From contig JAVHJL010000002.1 in assembly GCA_036971715.1 (NCBI GenBank), forward strand, positions 3,318,501 to 3,382,500: a DNA stretch of 64,000 nucleotides, written 5' to 3'. The translations under genes were made by a program, and so were the position numbers. The notes under the pieces are model-generated. The model made no database searches. It saw nothing but the letters and a program-made list of their open reading frames with translations, and was not told where the DNA came from. Shown here one piece after another: positions 1-11,192 of this stretch (its first letter is position 1; each line of letters starts with the position of its first letter). The DNA is from Arthrobotrys musiformis (lineage: Eukaryota; Ascomycota; Orbiliomycetes; Orbiliales; Orbiliaceae).

Positions 1-84
1 TTCGACCGCCTGTAGCCTCCCCCCACCAAGATTGCAATTGCAAATCGATTGATCCTCGAAATAATGCTCAAATGACGGCGTTAT

Positions 85-1110
85 TTACATGATCAGGGCT
101 CCGACTGCCACGAGAAGAGCAGAAATAGCGAAGCTAGCTTGGAAGTTATTTACCGGTGCCCCGTTGGCAGAATCATCTGCCTTACCTCCGGTACTCTTAC
201 TACTCGAGCTCTCCGCGGTGGACTTCTCGCTTGTTGCCTGGTTATCGGTCTCGGCTTTCTCAGCAGCTGCCGATGTCGTCACCGCAGTGAGGTCGGTGGC
301 GCTAATGTTTTCTTCCCTTTTGGGAAATTTGCTGGTGTTGAGTTTGGGGCAAGCCTCTTTCAGAGTGATCAGTTCGACCTTTGTCGCCTCTCCGGCCTTG
401 AGTTTCTTCTTGTCATCAATCTTCTTGATGTATTTTTTAGGCGCAGAAAGATAGGCGAATTGCGCACCGCAAGTCTGATCCTTGCAGAAATCATCTGGAT
501 CCGATGTGATGAACATGTTCGGAAGCTGACTAGTCTCAGCTGCGATGATTTCTTCCCACTGAAGAACGCACCATTTGCTGCCGCCGTTTTGTGGCTTGAC
601 ACTATACGTACGAGCCATGAAGATTAGCAATATTCTCTCGAGAACGTTTATTTTTAAGGAAAGTGGTAAAACGTACAGATCCACAAGACATTTATCCCAA
701 TAAACATCGTTCAAGAAAAACTGCTGTAAATCCGAAGTTTTGTATCCAGCCTCTTTGGTCGTGCTATTCGACAATTTGAGGAACTTCAAAAACTTATCCG
801 GTCCGCAGTCTGTAGTGCCGCGGATCCATTGCCGCAAGCTGTTAAGGCAGCTGTTTGTGCATAATTCCTCCAGCTGATGTTCGGTCGGGACCCCCTCTGG
901 GTCGCCCAATGTGATCACATGCATAACTTCCGCTATACACTCGATGTGTCGCTCTTTATAGGCCTTGACACAGGCCTCATCTTTGGAGCCGCTGGGCATC
1001 AAAGGGACCAATCTTCCTAGGTTCTGGTCCATGGTAAAACCCGGAGCCATATCTGCTCTCGCAAGCAGTGGCAGAAGTGCCAAAAGAGCAGAAGCCTTGA
1101 TAGCGACCAT
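85..1110 (-). CDS. Secreted, probably GPI-anchored Cys-rich protein
   Basis: Predicted two-exon gene, exons 677-1110 and 85-601. The 75-nt intron (602-676; GTACGT donor, GCTAATC branch, TATAG acceptor) keeps the frame open if retained, adding 25 residues, but its signals are good and splicing gives a 316-residue protein. The start MVAIKASALLALLPLLARA is a typical signal peptide. The mature part has about ten Cys spread over the first 200 residues, then a Lys-rich stretch, a Ser/Thr-rich stalk (about 230-290) and a C-terminal hydrophobic tail (FAISALLVAVGALIM) after small residues, as in GPI-anchored wall proteins. The layout recalls secreted fungal proteins annotated as DUF7729, but I cannot confirm that membership. 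Function unknown. TATATAAAG-like bases lie about 35 nt upstream of the ATG (1143-1151). Confidence 0.8.
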   Translation of the reverse strand: MVAIKASALLALLPLLARADMAPGFTMDQNLGRLVPLMPSGSKDEACVKAYKERHIECIAEVMHVITLGDPEGVPTEHQLEELCTNSCLNSLRQWIRGTTDCGPDKFLKFLKLSNSTTKEAGYKTSDLQQFFLNDVYWDKCLVDLYVLPLSLKINVLERILLIFMARTYSVKPQNGGSKWCVLQWEEIIAAETSQLPNMFITSDPDDFCKDQTCGAQFAYLSAPKKYIKKIDDKKKLKAGEATKVELITLKEACPKLNTSKFPKREENISATDLTAVTTSAAAEKAETDNQATSEKSTAESSSSKSTGGKADDSANGAPVNNFQASFAISALLVAVGALIM

Positions 1111-2614
1111 CGTGATGTGTTGGGTTTGTTGTAAAATGAGCGTTATATAAAGAGCGGACTTGGGAAGCTTGCAAAGCTAAGCCTCGACCAACAAAAGACA
1201 ATTAAATTGAAAGAACGAGAAGTGATTGAATGAGGGAATGAATGTCTATCACCAAGAAAAAAAGATGGAGAACACTAAGTTCTCGGTGGGGAAAAATCTC
1301 ACGATATAAATGTTTCGTTTTTTCTTTTCTTCTTCGAGATCTCAAGAGGGATAGCGGTGGCTGTTATATACGTTTTAATTTGGTTGGTAAATATTTATGT
1401 TTGACGCCTCCACACTCTCACGCTCGTCTGAACCTAACCGAGTTGGTCACAACGGTAGGAACACGCCGCATTTGGCACCTAGAAACGTCGAAGCTACTAG
1501 AGCCGCTGATGATGTCTTCTTCATTGGATAGCTGATGGTAGAAGCGGGGCTAACGTTGTATTTGGCAAAGGGGACTTCGCTCTGAATTGTCCAAAACGGT
1601 TGCACATGGCGTTTCAATTCGAATACGGAAACATATTTCGTTTAGCGGACGAGTCCGTAGGGTTGGTAGTTTCCACGTTAGCCAGTTAATGGGCTCGCAT
1701 AGCACCGCGGGCATATGGCAGGCTTGATTTGAAAGCTTAGGCTGTTCCAAGACGGATGCCAAAATCCTTGAGAAAGATATGGCTTACATTTAGCGATATG
1801 CATGTATGGGGCCACGGTCAGGGTGGTCGATGGGAATTTGGCATCTCTGCCTCAGGAGCGCCTGGTCTCGAGGCTAATTTGGCATTAAGTTAGCTCTTCC
1901 CGCATTGAGGGTTATACTATTTCGTATGTTTCCATCCCATCCAGGTAGAGGGCACATACCTATCCGCTGGTCTGCATACCTTGGCCATCTTGGCAATACT
2001 CGCCGACAAGTCGGCAGTGTTTCCGAGCGAGGATCACTCTTACCGGTTATCTAGGCGTCGATATTACGTATGCTTGTTCTCAAGTCCTTTGAATTTCATG
2101 TTGAAGCGAAACTAAAATATTTAAGCTGCACGCCCGGCACTTCAGCGCCGAGCGGTACCTTTGGATGTGTCGTTAGGATCCTAGGAGCTCACTTCACTCT
2201 TATTTTCGCAATTGTTTTGCTTGGACCACCAAAGCAATGGTCCAGGTTGTATCGTATACGAGGTCAGGGGCGCCTGCCCAGGAGCAGGTCTAGACGTTGG
2301 CGACTTTATCTCGCTGCATAACATATTTTAGTGTCCATCTAGCTAGTATATCGATTCAACAACTAGACCAAAAAAAACAGAGCTATATATATTAATATTT
2401 ATGCAGCCTCCGACTCTGATGGTTCTTAATGAGCCGTATATCCGGATAGACTAGAAGTCCAGCACCGATCTGAACGACAAACGGAAAGATCGAAATATGG
2501 GCGGAATATAAAGAAACGCTATAGCGCTACCGGTAACAGGCTCTGGCAACCTCGGTGGCTGTAAACTACCGATCATTAGTGCTATTTAAAATGTCTAACA
2601 CGGCTAACTACCAT
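1111..2614. other. Intergenic region, no gene seen
   Basis: About 1.5 kb between two minus-strand secreted-protein genes. Its near end holds the promoter of the upstream gene. The short open frames here (for example 1242-1535 and 2070-2321) have no signal peptide, domain or splice context. I see nothing else in it. Confidence 0.6.
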
Positions 2615-3529
2615 CTACCCCTCTTCTGGATCTTCTTCGGGTATCGTAGGATGTTCCTGTAGAACAGTATTAAGTTCAGGTAACGGGTGTATCCAGCAGT
2701 CAAACCAATCCGCCATTTTGTCAAAGAGAGCTTGAAGCGTAAATGTATCAGTAGTGCTTCCAGGTTCAGTCCAACCAGTCCCCTCCCTCCACAACTCAGT
2801 CCCCGGCGTATAATCCGCATCAGCTGAATCCGGGTTATAGTTCGTGAGAAGATTGTTGAATGCCTCATTTCCAGAGCTACCAGCCGCCCATTGCGCTGCC
2901 CCATTAATATATTCGATAGCATTCTTACCGATATCTTCGGCTGCTTGCGCGAGCCCAGCTCTTCTGGATGGACCGTCGGCTGCTGCGTAAACGACCATAG
3001 CATCATGGTCGCCCTTTGCATAATAAATCCAATTTTGAGCCGCATCGATGTTTTGCGTCCACAGAGGGTAGTATTTGAGCGCGGCTACCAAGAATTCACG
3101 CTGAAATTTGATAACCCCGTTGAGATATGCTTGGAGTTTCGCCCGTTCCGCTACAGCATCTTCAATGCTACCGAATCCGACCTGTGAGGGGTCATTTGAA
3201 CTAATGGCGCTATCCAAGAGCTTGATAACTTCTCTCGCTCCTTGAACGAGAATATTTAGAGAATTCGGTGGATCGAGACTCAGTTGAACCGCCGAGTTCG
3301 ATCCTCGGTCCGCGGGACAGTTCCTCGCCATTGTCCGGAGTTTGGACTGTGCTTGGAAAACTTTGTCTTTCAGGGTTCTGTCATTTTGAAGACCGATTTT
3401 GAAAGTTGACCATTGCGCCTCAGAAAGGGGAGACAACGTTGGATTCAAAGCGGTCGTTTGAGCATTTGTGGTAAAGAACTGGAAAATGATGTTGAGTGCT
3501 ACGAGCGGAATGAGGTTTGCTCTCGCCAT
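2615..3529 (-). CDS. Secreted protein of unknown function
   Basis: Single-exon gene for 304 residues. The start MARANLIPLVALNIIFQFFT, followed by a TNAQT cleavage region, is a clear signal peptide. The mature protein is mostly helical-looking, with only two Cys (in NCP near 70 and DCW near 278), several Trp/Tyr-rich patches and an acidic C-terminus (EEDPEEG). No GPI signal or transmembrane segment follows, so it is probably released outside the cell. I recognise no domain. Both frames around it are closed by stops, which supports the single-exon model. Confidence 0.75.
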   Translation of the reverse strand: MARANLIPLVALNIIFQFFTTNAQTTALNPTLSPLSEAQWSTFKIGLQNDRTLKDKVFQAQSKLRTMARNCPADRGSNSAVQLSLDPPNSLNILVQGAREVIKLLDSAISSNDPSQVGFGSIEDAVAERAKLQAYLNGVIKFQREFLVAALKYYPLWTQNIDAAQNWIYYAKGDHDAMVVYAAADGPSRRAGLAQAAEDIGKNAIEYINGAAQWAAGSSGNEAFNNLLTNYNPDSADADYTPGTELWREGTGWTEPGSTTDTFTLQALFDKMADWFDCWIHPLPELNTVLQEHPTIPEEDPEEG

Positions 3530-4661
3530 CTTGAATATTCGAATCGCCGTGGGTCTATCGATCTAATACTATCAGTATTTTAATGTATCGGTCGGTAACA
3601 GGGTAGGGACTAAGACTCTAAGCTATAACCCCGAACTAGTCGAATGACATTCTGATGTCTAGCTAGGTCTATAGGTCCACAGCATGCGCGTGCGCGTGTT
3701 CACACGGTGGCCATATGGCTCTATATTTGCGAACATTAGATCTATTTAGCTGCTACTCGTAGTTATAAGAGGTATGTATTAATTGCTTACCTATTACATA
3801 AGGTAAGTCCATATTGGTACTAAATATTATGCTCATAAACCATGTGACAGATCGAGAGTTCTTGAATATACCAATTATACACAGAAATTCCTCCAAAAGT
3901 CGATCTTGGTTAAAACTACCTCTCCAAACCTACGGCGAATCCTTTTTTTTAATTCGCGACAGAAGCCCCAAGATACTTAATTACGATGCCTACCGACCAT
4001 ATGGTCCGGCTATTATATTTAGACTCGCTGCACGCCAGTTCAAGTATATATAGATTGTTGCATTTTTTCGCCTGCGACGCAGCTTAACAGCGCAGTCGAT
4101 CTCGACACTAGATAGCGCAGTGTGGGTAAATCCGTAGATCCAGCGCACATATGCACATTTATCCCTCGGAGATCACTCTACATTTGCGAATTTGGAGTCC
4201 GTATATCTTCTTGATGATCAAAACGGACCAAAAAAAATAATTACCAATAACTTCCTAGCTGCCGAAACATAAATTCATTCTAATTTAAAACTCCTTCTTC
4301 GAATCTTCGTTCCGATAGTATAATATCATACATACCAACACCATACATCTACCCAGAGTTATAACTACTTAAGTATATATATAACCAGGTAGGTTCTTAC
4401 CCTCAATTAATTCCATACCTATCTAGATGTTTTCTTGGCGCATCTCCACATGGATATTTAAAGCCGGGCCGTTCATGAATCCATAATCAGTGGTTTGAAC
4501 ATGCACCGGCGCCTGCAAATACGTATACATATATAAATTCTCTAAACAAGGAATTTATATACATATACGTGCATATATCTGGCGACGAGACAATACATAT
4601 ATATACTTGATCAAGCTGATAGGTCGAGCTTTGCCGCAGTATACTAGTATCAATCGTTAAC
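3530..4661. other. AT-rich intergenic region with a hairpin
   Basis: About 1.1 kb, AT-rich, between divergent genes, so it should contain both promoters. Apart from the 50-bp inverted repeat listed separately, I see no gene. The 3814-4053 open frame lacks coding character. Confidence 0.55.
4521..4570. repeat. Near-perfect inverted repeat (hairpin)
   Basis: Arms 4521-4540 and 4551-4570 are complementary at 18 of 20 positions (arm ACGTATACATATATAAATTC) around a 10-base loop. It lies about 90 bp upstream of the ATG at 4662, within the probable 5' region of that gene. It could form a cruciform, or a stem-loop in a transcript. No role is shown by the sequence. Confidence 0.7.
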
Positions 4662-6083
4662 ATGGCTACCCATTACTTATGCCCCGGCCGGGGTAATGGC
4701 GATCAATCTTTAACTCGATCCCAATATCGATATCTCAGGGAGTTTCCTGTGTACCCGTACCGGATATACCCCCGCGAGCCCGAGGAGGATGGCTCCGACC
4801 AGCCCGCGCAATTTCACCCTTCCTTTGAGCCTCGCAATCGTGCTTCTAGGTATCGGTACTCGAACCCGAACGATGTCGTATCTAGGCCGGTATACAGAAG
4901 TCTCCGAAACAATACATATTCCGACCACCTAACAACGACCCGGTATGCGATTCCGATGTCGAAGATGGAATCACTTTTCCGTTTCGAGTTTCTAGACAGC
5001 CTCAAAGCACACTATGCCGCCTCTCGCAAAGGGGTCCTTGAGTCGTGGGGTGTAGCGTTGGCGAACTTGAACCTGGGTCTTCTTCCGGATCCTGCGGACC
5101 GGCCTAGGGAGGTACCAGTTTGGGAGGCTCCCGCTCCGCAACCTCGTAGGTATACCGGGCGTTGCAAATACGCTACTAAGAATGGCCGATGCCCAGACGA
5201 CGTCGCAAGCGGTGATTCCCCATACTGCGAATTTCACTCCTCCCTAGACCCTGGAGAAACCTGCAGCCGTTGTGTGCCGCCCCGACAACGAGACGAGTGG
5301 GAAGAAATGGACGGCATATATGCGGATGCTGCCGGCCCGCCACTATCACTGAGCGACCCTATCCCCGGTGGGATAAATTGGCCGTGCCCTACCGTCAGCG
5401 AGGCAGCAAATGTCTCCATTCGCGAACTTGATTTCGACTATCGGCCATTCTATCTAAAATGCAGTGTATGCTTGGAGTGCTTCGAGGACCCCGTCTATTT
5501 TTGGCACCCGACCACAAGACAGTTGTGTGTCTGCTGTCGACTGTGTGTTAATATCAAGATGGATAATGCACCTGCTTACGTATACCCCGGCCCTGATTCA
5601 CAGTATGAATCGCGCTGGCGGCCTAATACCGTTACTGGACTATACCCTGGCCAAGGAGCGGAGGGGTTTAGAGTTCCAAGGCTCTTTAGTGCGACTAAAA
5701 TCGCCGCCTTGAAATTAGCTTTCGAGCAAGACTTCAAAAAAGCGATTAAAACAGAAGCGCCCCTCCAAATTTGTCACTTCTGCAACGATATCATGGTCAA
5801 TCCGACCGTAACTTGCCGGGATGTGCCTGGGGAGTTCTGGGTGCGGACGCTCGGCGACAAGGCGACCGCCGACGTGGAAGGAGTTCAACATGTATTCTGC
5901 GCCCATTGCCTGGAAGACTATTGCGAGGTCAATGCATGTCAACCGTGTGTAACCTGTCCATTCGGAGATAATTATTGGTATGATGATCAGATTTTTCCAA
6001 TCCACGATGAGTCTGTCACAGAAGCAGCCCACATCGCTGGGAGAGTGTGGGAAGATATACTGCAGTCGGTTGCGCATTTGTAA
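4662..6083 (+). CDS. Cys-rich protein with three zinc-finger-like clusters
   Basis: Single-exon gene for 473 residues, no signal peptide. The first 130 residues are rich in Tyr, Arg and Pro and look disordered. Three Cys/His clusters follow. Cluster 1 (about 167-205) is of the form CKY..NGRC...YCEFH...CSRC and resembles C3HC3H-type DNA-binding knuckles. Cluster 2 (about 267-300) has CSVCLECF then CVCCRLC. Cluster 3 (about 371-435) has CHFCND, FCAHC, then CxxC and a final Cys. Clusters 2 and 3 both carry a 'DPV/NPT' turn after the first Cys pair and look like a pair of degenerate RING/treble-clef folds. A nuclear or ubiquitin-related role is possible but inferred only. AATAAA follows the stop by 16 bases. 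I do not recognise the family. Confidence 0.72.
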   Translation: MATHYLCPGRGNGDQSLTRSQYRYLREFPVYPYRIYPREPEEDGSDQPAQFHPSFEPRNRASRYRYSNPNDVVSRPVYRSLRNNTYSDHLTTTRYAIPMSKMESLFRFEFLDSLKAHYAASRKGVLESWGVALANLNLGLLPDPADRPREVPVWEAPAPQPRRYTGRCKYATKNGRCPDDVASGDSPYCEFHSSLDPGETCSRCVPPRQRDEWEEMDGIYADAAGPPLSLSDPIPGGINWPCPTVSEAANVSIRELDFDYRPFYLKCSVCLECFEDPVYFWHPTTRQLCVCCRLCVNIKMDNAPAYVYPGPDSQYESRWRPNTVTGLYPGQGAEGFRVPRLFSATKIAALKLAFEQDFKKAIKTEAPLQICHFCNDIMVNPTVTCRDVPGEFWVRTLGDKATADVEGVQHVFCAHCLEDYCEVNACQPCVTCPFGDNYWYDDQIFPIHDESVTEAAHIAGRVWEDILQSVAHL

Positions 6084-6098
6084 ACTGTGAGGTTATTC

Positions 6099-6104
6099 AA
6101 TAAA
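6099..6104 (+). terminator. Polyadenylation signal AATAAA
   Basis: A canonical AATAAA lies 16 bases after the stop of the zinc-finger-like gene, in an AT-rich stretch. It is a plausible 3'-end signal for that plus-strand gene. Confidence 0.5.
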
Positions 6105-6715
6105 TGTAAATATTGCAATAGAGGGATGGATCAGAGCTAAAGTTGATTAAAAGTTTTATGGTTGGACTTATATATCCGAAAAGCCGAGTGTGTGACTTCG
6201 GCCAGCTCTGGTTTACGAGACAACTCTGATTGCTGGCCGGCCAGGGCTTCATTGTTTTAGAAATTGTAACTATATCAAATTCGCCTGTGGTCCTCCTCTG
6301 GCTCACAGCTACGGACGCACTTCCGTGCCTTTTTAACTTATATGGATCGCTCATGATCACTTTAAACATAAAATCCCAGCAGCACCTCCAGATTTCATTT
6401 CGTAATACATACAGAACAGACAAAGGGACTATTGTCCCCTCTGACCCACATTTCATACACACCCCAACCCCCATTTCTCGGTTTGAACCCCCCCTCAGAA
6501 ATTAGGAATATCATGGAAGCCGACAATAATGTACATCCCAGTCTAGTAACGCGGAACTCCAAAAATGCTACAAGCACAATCTCTTACCTTCCTGCCCCCC
6601 ACCCTCTCTCCGTCAAAGTCTTTTTTCTATTATCACCCCTCACTCTATTACTCTCGCGCTCGTCTACCTTTGCAACGGCCTCTTTGAAAGCAGCAGTGTC
6701 GAGATCACGAATTTC
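6105..6715. other. Convergent intergenic region, no gene seen
   Basis: About 600 bp between two convergent genes, including the 3' untranslated parts of both. Open frames here are either antisense to SSL2 or uninformative. Confidence 0.5.
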
Positions 6716-9568
6716 CTATCCTCGTGCTCGCTTAGCTGCGTCGCTCTTTAACTTCTTCATGAATTTGTTCTGCTGGCCAGGCGGAACCTTCATTCTCTTA
6801 TTGGCGCTAGCGTTTTGCTCCATATACGCCATAGTGTCACCACCTGAAAGACCGGAGAGTCTGGCATTATTTCGTTTGACTAACGGACCGGATCTCTTGT
6901 AGTCTCCACGGGTTCGGTCAAAGAAACCACCATCGCTCTCCTTTTCGATGGAATTGACGTCTGCATTTTGGCTGTTTTCCAAGAGCACGGATTGAAGTAA
7001 CTCCCTTCTTTCCGCTGGTGTGGCATACGCCAGGCCAGGGAGGTTTTCTATTCCTTGAAGGTGTGTGATAACTTTAAACGCGTACCCTTGGTCGACCAAA
7101 AACGCCTGTCGTTTCGATGAATAGTACATCTCGGCGGTATCCTTGCTTACCAAAGAGTAGAAAAAGGCATTGAACCCTTCGTCGTTTCTCCTCTTGGCTC
7201 TCAGAATTCTACCAAGGCGCTGCGCCTCTTGTCTTCGGGAACCATAATGTGACGAAACCTGAATCAAACATGTCGCCTCGGGGAGATCAAGACTAGTGTC
7301 TCCAATTTTTGAAAGGAAAACTGTGTTGATAAGTTCGTTACGTTGGAAATTTTGAAGAATCTTGAGACGTTCTTGTTGTGGAGTTCCTCCATAAATGTAG
7401 GGCTTGTTGAGTTTACGGGCATAAGCCGCAAGGGCGAAAACATTGTCCGAAAATACGATGACCTTATCGCCACGTTTCTCGTGGTAGTCAATGAGGAATT
7501 GACAAGCCTGAAACCTAAAGTTTTATGTTAGCATGATAATGAACCGTGCAGATTATGGGCGAGTAAAAAAGAGCATACTTTCTAGGGTTCATGATGTAGA
7601 ATAACGCACGCTTTCTCGGAGTTTCGTTGAGATATTCTTGATAAAATTCCGTTGTCATTGGGCACCAAACTTCGGCGCACTGGACTCTCGCGATATGACC
7701 TTGTTCTGAGAGTTCCATCCAGTTCGCCTCGTAGAGTTTTGGCCCAATCAAAAAGTTCAAATCCTGAATTTTGTCATCTTCACGAAGGAGCGTGGCCGTC
7801 AGTCCAAGCTTGGCGTGGGTCGCAATCGAATGGATGACTTTTCGGAAAATGTTGGCAGGGACGACATGCACCTCATCGAGGAGGAGAAGACCCCATTCTC
7901 TACCCATTAAAAAGTCCATCATCTTCTGGGAGTCGTGGGAACGTGTCCGAGAGTTAGTTACCATGGAGTATGTGGTGACAATGATACCAGCATCTCCTCG
8001 GAAGCGTTCCTTGTTTTCGGCTGTGAAGATGGCGATTTGATCGGGGTTTATTGTGCTCCATTTCAAAAATTCGTTTCTCCATTGAACGACAGACATGCTG
8101 TAGGGTTGTTAGTTTCATACCAGTTGACATGTGAGAGGGCCAGATCTTACGAGGATGTGCATAAAACCACCACACTCTTTTTAATCGTGCACGCCGCCGT
8201 AATGCCGACGAGCGTTTTTCCGGCACCACAGGGTAAGACAATGATCCCGCTCTTTGCTCTGCCGTTACCAAACATCTTACTAAGACTCTTCTCCTGATAG
8301 TGTCGAATTTGAGCCTGCGGCCTCAAATCCATATCAAGATTCGCATTTCGAGAATCGTTTCTGAAGTCATACTCTTCGAGAAGAGGGTAACCTAAGGTCA
8401 AGCATTGCTTTTGCACCTTTTCGACTCCTTCAGCACATACTTCGAATGAGTGAACCGCTTCAGCTTCCTCGTCATCATCGTCTTCTTCGCCTTCCTTAAG
8501 AGCGGTGACAGCAGCGAAAAGTTCTTCAGCAGTTTCCGGTTTTTGTTCATCGCCCTCCGCTCCATCAGTCTGCACGACCTGCTGTCCTTGTGCAACTCCG
8601 GCGGCGATCTTGGTACCTGGAATTACCAATGCTCCCATCTTTGGGGCACTTTCTTTGGTAATACCGTCGCCGTCGCCTACTTCCGAGAATACTCTCTGTT
8701 CGCTGATGACTTGGTCGCGTAATAAAATTTGAAGCATCTTCATATCCGACGACTCCAAAAAGTATCGGTTGTGTTTGAGCACAAGCTTGACTTTCCCGTA
8801 TGATCCAGTACAACCATTAATAAACTGGACAATTTCGTCGGGGATGGGTATTTTAGAGAAACGATCAAGGACAGCCACTATATCTTTAGGGTCGAGCCCA
8901 ACGGAGACCTATGGAACACCGTCAGAACATATTCACGTCACGTTTTTTCAACCCTAGGCTAGCTCACAGCAGCATATAAAGAGTGTGGTGTGATTCGATA
9001 TTCGTGAAGGTACGTAGGTCGCGAAAGCGGTTCAGCGATAGCAGTCAGAAAGTCCTGGGCAGCAGGAGCCAACGGCGAAAAGCTCTCCAAGATGATCTTT
9101 CCATTCCGTGGATTAATCCACATCGGTCGGCTTTCATGGTCTGGCTTCATCTTTAAGAAGCTCAATTCATCACGTTTGAATAGACGCGATACCGCATCGC
9201 TCGTCGGTATATCAGAACGTTCGCGAGCGCCAGCGAAGGAGAACTTGTCGAGGACACCTAGGAAGCATTCACCATCAGGTCTAGCTCTACAATCAACCGA
9301 ATATCAAGTCTGGCATAGAGGCTGCGTACGGGTCATAGCACCCTGTTCTTCCTCATCAGGAACTTCTTCGTCGAGTTCATCGTCATCGTCGTCTCCGCTC
9401 GAGACATCAGGCTTTGCTCGTTTCGGCCCCGGCGCGGGTTTTGTGAGTTCGGCTAGATAGCAAGTCACGCAGCCTGGTTAGCTCCAGCAGACCCTGAGGA
9501 AAAGAGGGAGAAGCTTCAACAAGCCATTGTAGACGCGTACTGATTGAGCCTTTGCGCTTAGTCGCCAT
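6716..9568 (-). CDS. SSL2: TFIIH XPB-type helicase Ssl2/RAD25
   Basis: 3'-to-5' DNA helicase/translocase of TFIIH, needed for promoter opening by RNA polymerase II and for nucleotide excision repair. Six exons fit: 9541-9568, 9330-9452, 8968-9284, 8151-8908, 7579-8097 and 6716-7514, giving 847 residues, close to yeast Ssl2 (843). Visible parts are the N-terminal domain ([33 protein letters not shown]), the acidic linker, Walker [16 protein letters not shown] box [23 protein letters not shown] after splicing, helicase motif [21 protein letters not shown], and the [13 protein letters not shown] tail. Joins at three introns restore family-conserved residues (YAAVSVGL, CTSSMSVVQW, NPRKFQAC). The 9285-9329 intron acceptor is the least certain. 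It is divergent from the DUF4748-like gene. Confidence 0.97.
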
Positions 9569-9874
9569 CGTTGCTTTCAGGTTCTTGAGATGCTCGGAGC
9601 AGACCGATGGCGATGGTGAGCCGTTGATATGAGCTTAGTTGCAGGATCCGGTTGCTCAATTAGTCAGGATGTGCACGGCCACAGATGCGTGTTGCGCGTG
9701 GCTGGCAGGCGGTGTGGCTGGTGCTGGCTATTGTTAGTGGCGTGACATCACTGCACTCTTCTTTTCCGTGAATTAAATATTCCAGCCCGGTTAAGCTCTG
9801 CGGGCCAACTCCGATAACATTCCACGATCTTGTTACAATGCAAATTTTATGATACCATCGCCACTGCCTTCAAA
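9569..9874. promoter_or_regulatory. Bidirectional promoter region
   Basis: 306 bp separate the divergent start codons of SSL2 (minus) and the small DUF4748-like gene (plus), so both promoters must lie here or within the first exons. No clear TATA box is visible. Regulatory role is inferred from position only. Confidence 0.5.
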
Positions 9875-10530
9875 ATGAATACTGTAAGATCAATTCCCGT
9901 CGTTTCTTTTATTGTGAATTTAACTAATTAACAGTTGGGCTAGGTTAAATCTTTCTGGTACGCCGTTCAGTTATAACATTGCCACAGCTTCGGGCCAACG
10001 GCTGCGCTTCAGGAACGATATCGATACTGAACTTTTGTATTTAGGATTGGATGGGGCTCTTTGATAGTTGGTACGTGCTCCGGAAATATCTCTTTTATTT
10101 TTATTTTCTTTCTCTCTCTCCCTTCCATTATTGATCGAAATGGCAATACTAATTAATCGTCTTTATAGGCGGCGGGGCGGCCTACTATTTCGCCAAACAA
10201 TCCATCGACGCCGATAGACGGGAAAAGCATATGCAGCGTATTCTGCTCCAGAGACGTCAGTACTCACCAATTATAGCCTATATATTTTCTACTATATTCT
10301 GACCAGCGATGACAAAACCCGCAGGCAACGAAGAGCTCGAAACCATTGGCCACTCGACTTCTACGCCAGTTGAAAGCCCCCGCGACCATCTCGCAGCACA
10401 ACTATCCGAATTACAAGAACCGGCACCGACGAGGCATACACCGGATAACGAAGAAGAAAGGGTGGCGTCCAAAAGCAAATTCGAGGCGTCACAACCGTAT
10501 AAAGCAAGGAGAGGGGACCGGTTCAGCTGA
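9875..10530 (+). CDS. Small DUF4748-like fungal protein
   Basis: Intron-rich small gene; the best model is five exons: 9875-9883, 9944-9957 (or to 9969), 10045-10070, 10169-10255, 10307-10530, giving 119 (or 123) residues. Diagnostic parts are GWGSLIVGGGAAYYFAKQSI followed by DADRREKHMQRIL, and the C-terminus KSKFEASQPYKARRGDRFS. This combination, a Gly-rich hydrophobic segment, 'AKxSIxADR' and an 'RKGDRFS'-like end, is what I recall for fungal DUF4748 proteins. The hydrophobic segment suggests a membrane-associated, perhaps mitochondrial protein (inference). The donor of intron 2 is ambiguous (GTACGC at 9958 or GTTATA at 9970), both in phase. The donor GTCAGT at 10256 is chosen because it alone keeps the conserved C-terminus in frame. 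Confidence 0.8.
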
Positions 10531-10976
10531 ACTAGGCTATAACGACAGTAATCCGATTCAATATTGTGGGTTTGGCTCTCGAGAGCCCGGTCAGGGGTAT
10601 TATAATTCAACGGGAGTAGTTTGGATATTCAGCGACGTTGTTTTTCTATATTAGACTTCGTGGCAGCACAAAAATTGTAAATCTACGAGAACCGACGCTA
10701 CTTTTTGCCATACATTGATACACATGAATATATTTGTTCTTGAAGAAATCATATTAGATAAATTTTGATTGTCCTTATTATACAGGCAAAGGAAAAAGAC
10801 CCCACACCATAAACGCCAATAGACTCATGAATGGACCTGATGCCAAAAAAGAAAGGAGGCGTATGAAACCCAAGAACCCGAACAAAAACTGGCAAATGGC
10901 GAACAATTGAAAGCCATTGGTAGTGCTATAGTATCCATAAAAACATCCCAAATTTGATATTCCCAGCACCTTCTGA

Positions 10977-11192
10977 CTACCTGGAACAGCAGTGTCCGGC
11001 AAAGTCTCCCAAGGTGCTCCCTGACCCCGGCGCATCACCCCGTCCTGCAACAGCAGGAGCAACAAACGGTACGGTTAGCCCGCCCAGGAGGTAACCGTAC
11101 ATTATTATCGTGGAAGTAGATAATCTCGAAACCGGTCGATAGCCATGTGTGGCGTATTGTGAGAATTGGCGAGCGAAATGTGCGGCAACCAT
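10977..11192 (-). CDS. Possible small protein, model uncertain
   Basis: An ATG at 11192 opens a frame beginning MVAAHFARQFSQYATHGYRP, Arg-containing and amphipathic like a mitochondrial presequence, then a hydrophobic stretch. A good intron-like segment lies inside it (GTACGG donor at 11100, GGCTAAC branch, TTGCAG acceptor near 11045), but removing it does not extend the frame cleanly. Downstream on the same strand to 10778, another frame encodes a hydrophobic peptide (LFAICQFLFGFLGFIRLLSF) that could be a further exon. I do not recognise a family and cannot settle the exon structure. Confidence 0.27.
   Translation of the reverse strand: MVAAHFARQFSQYATHGYRPVSRLSTSTIIMYGYLLGGLTVPFVAPAVAGRGDAPGSGSTLGDFAGHCCSR

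Noticed and set aside
7264..7491. Minus-strand frame beginning [10 protein letters not shown]
   Set aside because: Out of phase with SSL2. The correct frame of the same bases reads the conserved helicase sequence [20 protein letters not shown].
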